A DNA stretch of 64,000 bases from Bacteroidetes bacterium 47-18 (GTDB lineage Bacteria > Bacteroidota > Bacteroidia > Chitinophagales > Chitinophagaceae): contig MKSF01000015.1 in NCBI GenBank assembly GCA_001897155.1, positions 62,512 through 126,511 on the forward strand, read 5' to 3'. The position numbers and the translations under genes are program-made. The stretch's first letter is position 1. Every line of letters starts with the position of its first letter. Below, piece by piece: positions 60,911-64,000 of the stretch. Under the pieces are notes generated by a model. The model did not search any database and was not told the origin of the DNA. It saw only the letters and a list, made by a program, of their open reading frames with translations.

Positions 60911-62613
60911 GCATAGTGGACTGGGTAATAATGATAGCTACCCTCCTGGGTATTGTTATATACGGCGTTTATAAAAGCAGGAATAAAGATGCCGCGGCCT
61001 TCATAGGAGCGGACAGGCAACTGCCCTGGCACGTGGTGCTGCTGGGTATCATGGCCACCCAGGCAAGCGCCATCACGTTTATCTCGGGGCCGGGACAGGC
61101 TTTCTCCGACGGTATGCGCTTCCTGCAGTATTATTTCGGGCTGCCGCTGGCGATGATCGTTATTGCAGCAGTCTTTGTGCCCCTGTACCAGCGGCTGAAG
61201 GTCAGGACCGCTTATGAATTCCTGGACGAGCGATTTGACCGTCCTACCCGGATCTTTACCGGCATACTCTTCCTGCTCTCCAGGGGCATCAGCACCGGCA
61301 TGTCGCTCTATGCGCCGGCTATCGTGCTGGCCACCATCTTCCACTGGAACATCTATTTCATCATCGTGATCATTACGCTGTTCATGCTCCTTTATACTTA
61401 CCTGGGTGGGGCGGGAGCCATCGCGCATACCCAGAAGCTGCAATTTGTGATCATTCTTTCCGCTATGGCGCTGGCAGCCTATTTTATCATACAACTGTTG
61501 CCTGGCGATACACCCGTCCGGGATGCCCTGCACATTGCCGGGGCCAATAATAAGCTTAACATGATCACTACCGGGTTTGACTGGAAGGATAAATACAATA
61601 TCTATTCCGGCATCATAGGGGGCTTCTTCCTGGCATTGTCCTACTTCGGTACGGATAACAGCCAGGTAGGCCGTTATATCGGGGGAAAGGGTGTGCGGGA
61701 AAGCCGCCTCGGCCTGCTGATGAACGGCATCGTGAAAATACCGATGCAGTTCCTGATCCTGATGATAGGCATTCTGCTGTTCTCATTCTACAGCCTTACC
61801 ACCACGCCGCTGTTCTTTAACGAGCAGGCGGAGCATAAGGTGGCACAGCATTTCCCGGAGCAGTATGACCGGTTGTCCGCCACGCACCGGCAGCTTGCGG
61901 AACAGTTGAAGAGCAGGTATGCGGTGCTGAAAGATGCGGGGTACGATCCCGGTGATGTATCGGTTTACAGGGAGATCAGGGGACTGGATTCGGCCCAGAA
62001 AGCCAATAAGAATGAATTTAAAAAGCTCATCCGGGAGCACAGCAGCCTGATAGGCGCTTCCGATGACGATACCAATTTCATATTCCTGCACTTTGTGAAG
62101 CGGTACCTGCCGGTCGGTACCGTGGGTATTATATTCTGTATCATCTTCCTGGCCAGCTGGGGATCCATATCGGCAGCACTGCATTCGCTGGCCACCTCCA
62201 CGCTGCTTGATTTTCATATGCAGCTGAAGCGGCAGCCTTACAGCGATGAGCAGCAACTGCGATGGGGTCGTTTCTACACCCTGTTCTGGGGACTGTTCAG
62301 TATGGTGATCGCTTTTTTCGCTACTCGTATGAAATCGCTTATTGAGGCTGTAAATGAGCTGGGCAGCTTGTTTTACGGTCCTATCCTGGGTATCTTCCTG
62401 GTGGCCTTTTTTGCCAGGCGCGTGAAAGGCCGGGCTGTGCTGGCTGCGGGCCTGGTGAGCGAGATCGTGGTCCTGGTGGTTTACTGGAGCGATACGGTCG
62501 GTTTCCTGTGGCTGAACGTTATAGGCTCCCTGTGCGTGGTCCTGACCGGTTTGCTCTTCCAGGTATTGTTCGGGAAGCCGTCAGTCCTGCCAGATATTAA
62601 GCGCCTGGAATAA
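60907..62613 (+). CDS. Sodium/solute symporter (SSS family)
   Basis: A 568-residue inner-membrane transporter with about 13-14 helices. It starts SIVDWVIMIATLLGIVIYGV, has the conserved QASAITFISGPGQAF and the sodium-site region SRGISTGMSLYAP, and the loop YFGTDNSQVGRYIGGKG typical of the family. A large soluble insertion (about 300-385) sits between helices 7 and 8. Members carry sugars, amino acids, sialic acid or other organic ions with Na+. The ATG overlaps the stop of the 40-residue peptide. The 3' end overlaps the convergent OmpA-type gene by 33 bp. Confidence 0.9.
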   Translation: MSIVDWVIMIATLLGIVIYGVYKSRNKDAAAFIGADRQLPWHVVLLGIMATQASAITFISGPGQAFSDGMRFLQYYFGLPLAMIVIAAVFVPLYQRLKVRTAYEFLDERFDRPTRIFTGILFLLSRGISTGMSLYAPAIVLATIFHWNIYFIIVIITLFMLLYTYLGGAGAIAHTQKLQFVIILSAMALAAYFIIQLLPGDTPVRDALHIAGANNKLNMITTGFDWKDKYNIYSGIIGGFFLALSYFGTDNSQVGRYIGGKGVRESRLGLLMNGIVKIPMQFLILMIGILLFSFYSLTTTPLFFNEQAEHKVAQHFPEQYDRLSATHRQLAEQLKSRYAVLKDAGYDPGDVSVYREIRGLDSAQKANKNEFKKLIREHSSLIGASDDDTNFIFLHFVKRYLPVGTVGIIFCIIFLASWGSISAALHSLATSTLLDFHMQLKRQPYSDEQQLRWGRFYTLFWGLFSMVIAFFATRMKSLIEAVNELGSLFYGPILGIFLVAFFARRVKGRAVLAAGLVSEIVVLVVYWSDTVGFLWLNVIGSLCVVLTGLLFQVLFGKPSVLPDIKRLE

Positions 62614-64000
62614 ACGTTCATTGCCGGTCACTTTTATTTCAATACGCCTGTTCTGGAACCTGTTCTCCTCGCTGTCGTTCGGTACGAGGGCATTGGCATC
62701 CCCCCATCCCCTGACGTCCAGCTGGTCTTCTTCAAAACCCGCACTTAACAGCGCATCGGCGACCAGCCGCGCTCTCCTGAACGAATAGTCCTGGTTGATA
62801 AAAGGGGTGCCGGAATCATCGGTATAGCTGTATATCTGTATGGTGAAGCCGGGCTGCATGAACTCCCGGAGCTGTGCCAGCACGGGCGCGAGTATATCTT
62901 CGGAGATGTGGAGCTGGTTCTTCTGGAAATTGATCTTCGTAAGGTCGTATGTGATCTGTATATCTTTTTCTTCAGGATATTCAAAGCCCTCCGGTACCAT
63001 AGGGATGTTACGGATATCGAACGCCGCCACCATCTGCCTGTCCAGCCTGAAGGTATCCAGCCACTCCCTGTAGCCGAAGCGGAATACTTTCTGGGCGATG
63101 GTGGTATGGATGGGCAGCGCCACCACGTAGGAGCCGTCCCCGCGGTTGGAGACCACGGTCTGCAATGTTTGCTGGCGTTCCGTGTCAAAAAACTCGATGA
63201 TGGCATTGGATAGCTTGAAATTGCCGAAGGTATCTATTACTTTCCCGTACACTATGGACATAGGCTGCGGGCGTACCTGTTCCGGCAGCGTTACCTCGTA
63301 CAGGTCATAGCCGCCATTCCCATCGGGCTTATCGGAAGCGAAATAGGCCTTTTCCCCGTTGGCATGCACCACCAGGCTCATTTCATTATAGGGCGTATTG
63401 ATGGTATGGCCGAGATTCCGGGGAGGCGACCAGCTTCCGTCAGGATTTTTGTGGGAAACGAATATATCCATGCCGCCGAACCCGGGGTGGCCATTGGAGC
63501 TGAAATACAGGGTATGGTTGTCAATAGCCAGGAAGGGGGCCATTTCATCATAAGCGGTATTGATGACATTGCCCAGGTTTTCCGGCAACTGCCAGAGCCC
63601 GTCGGTATATCGGGTAACATAAATATCTTTCCCGCCAAAGCCGCCGGGCTTGTCGCTGACAAAATACAGGGTCCTGTTGTCGCTGGACAGGCAGGGCATA
63701 CCCTCATAATGAGCGGTATTGATGGTAGGTCCGAAAGGTTCGCCTTCAGACCAGGCCGTATCTTTCCTATAAGCCATATACAGGTCGCAACCCCCCATGG
63801 TTATCTCGTTCGTCCGGGGATTGCCGCAGCGCATATAGAACATATAATTCCGATCAAAGGACATGAAATGGGCGCTTTCATGCCGGGAAGTGTTGAAGGG
63901 AATGCCCAGGTCTTCTATCCTGGTCCAGGCACAGAGCGTGTCCTTCCGGGCTATATAGAAGTCCTCATCCACACCGTTGGTCCGGCGGGTAAACACAAGC
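62581..64000 (-). CDS. OmpA-family outer-membrane protein with PD40 repeats (5' end outside window)
   Basis: At least 471 residues are seen; the N-terminus with its signal peptide lies beyond the window. Several WD40-like PD40 repeats (FSSNGHPGFGGMDIFVSHKN, FASDKPDGNGGYDLYEV) are followed by a carboxypeptidase-regulatory-like segment (IVYGKVIDTFGNFKLSNAII) and a C-terminal OmpA peptidoglycan-binding domain with SYTDDSGTPFINQDYSFRRA and NRRIEIKV. It would link the outer membrane to the cell wall. Proteins of this make-up belong to T9SS/PorE-like or similar complexes in Bacteroidota. It overlaps the symporter gene at its 3' end. Confidence 0.9.
   Translation of the reverse strand, partial: LVFTRRTNGVDEDFYIARKDTLCAWTRIEDLGIPFNTSRHESAHFMSFDRNYMFYMRCGNPRTNEITMGGCDLYMAYRKDTAWSEGEPFGPTINTAHYEGMPCLSSDNRTLYFVSDKPGGFGGKDIYVTRYTDGLWQLPENLGNVINTAYDEMAPFLAIDNHTLYFSSNGHPGFGGMDIFVSHKNPDGSWSPPRNLGHTINTPYNEMSLVVHANGEKAYFASDKPDGNGGYDLYEVTLPEQVRPQPMSIVYGKVIDTFGNFKLSNAIIEFFDTERQQTLQTVVSNRGDGSYVVALPIHTTIAQKVFRFGYREWLDTFRLDRQMVAAFDIRNIPMVPEGFEYPEEKDIQITYDLTKINFQKNQLHISEDILAPVLAQLREFMQPGFTIQIYSYTDDSGTPFINQDYSFRRARLVADALLSAGFEEDQLDVRGWGDANALVPNDSEENRFQNRRIEIKVTGNERLFQALNIWQD

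Overview
The window is chromosomal DNA from a member of the Bacteroidota, most likely a Chitinophaga-like genus (Chitinophagales). The signs are promoters of the TTTG / TAnnTTTG type, very weak Shine-Dalgarno sites, a type IX secretion sorting domain on an RCC1-repeat protein, a propeller-type LytS kinase with a LytTR regulator, paired BlaI and M56 proteins, DUF3810 and DUF2911 proteins, and a CTnDOT-like integrase. The host DNA is of moderate G+C. The block from about 34.75 to 48.2 kb is visibly richer in A+T, as expected for acquired DNA.

Layout. 0-13 kb: a partial universal-stress-like protein, a two-component pair, an MBL-rhodanese sulfur enzyme, FtsE, two overlapping glycosyltransferases, a PpiD-like periplasmic foldase, an orphan OmpR-type regulator, an outer-membrane protein and a PH/SHOCT membrane protein. 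13-28 kb: a cold-shock gene with a long leader that holds a truncated RRM-like reading frame, SemiSWEET, AraC and MarR regulators, a large LytS/LytTR pair, and a run of secreted or small enzymes. 28-34 kb: a probable nitric-oxide stress operon (Rrf2 regulator, group III truncated haemoglobin, four-helix membrane protein, tryptophan-dioxygenase-family haem protein, methyltransferase, RIC di-iron repair protein, azurin-like cupredoxin, DUF488, haemerythrin). Three copies of a 20-bp palindrome lie at its promoters.

34.8-48.2 kb: an integrated element with a type I restriction-modification system (hsdR, a frameshifted KilA-N gene, hsdM, hsdS). An inversion cassette follows it: a tyrosine recombinase lies between the expressed hsdS and two silent hsdS pieces, joined by inverted repeats, so target specificity should be phase-variable. 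The rest of the element holds a MobC-like gene without a relaxase, palindromes that may be oriT, two small helix-turn-helix proteins, an FMN reductase and the integrase. Remnants of host genes lie at both edges.

48.9-64 kb: two identical tRNA-Pro(TGG) genes with an excellent promoter, an ACP/acyltransferase pair, DusB, a YARHG protein, a BlaI-M56 operon beside the remains of a tandem duplicate of itself, a CoA-transferase, DUF3810, GTPase Der, a sodium/solute symporter coupled to a 40-residue membrane peptide, and a partial OmpA-type protein. A dispersed repeat of about 149 bp (MITE-like) occurs three times. Several small genes are broken by single-base shifts.
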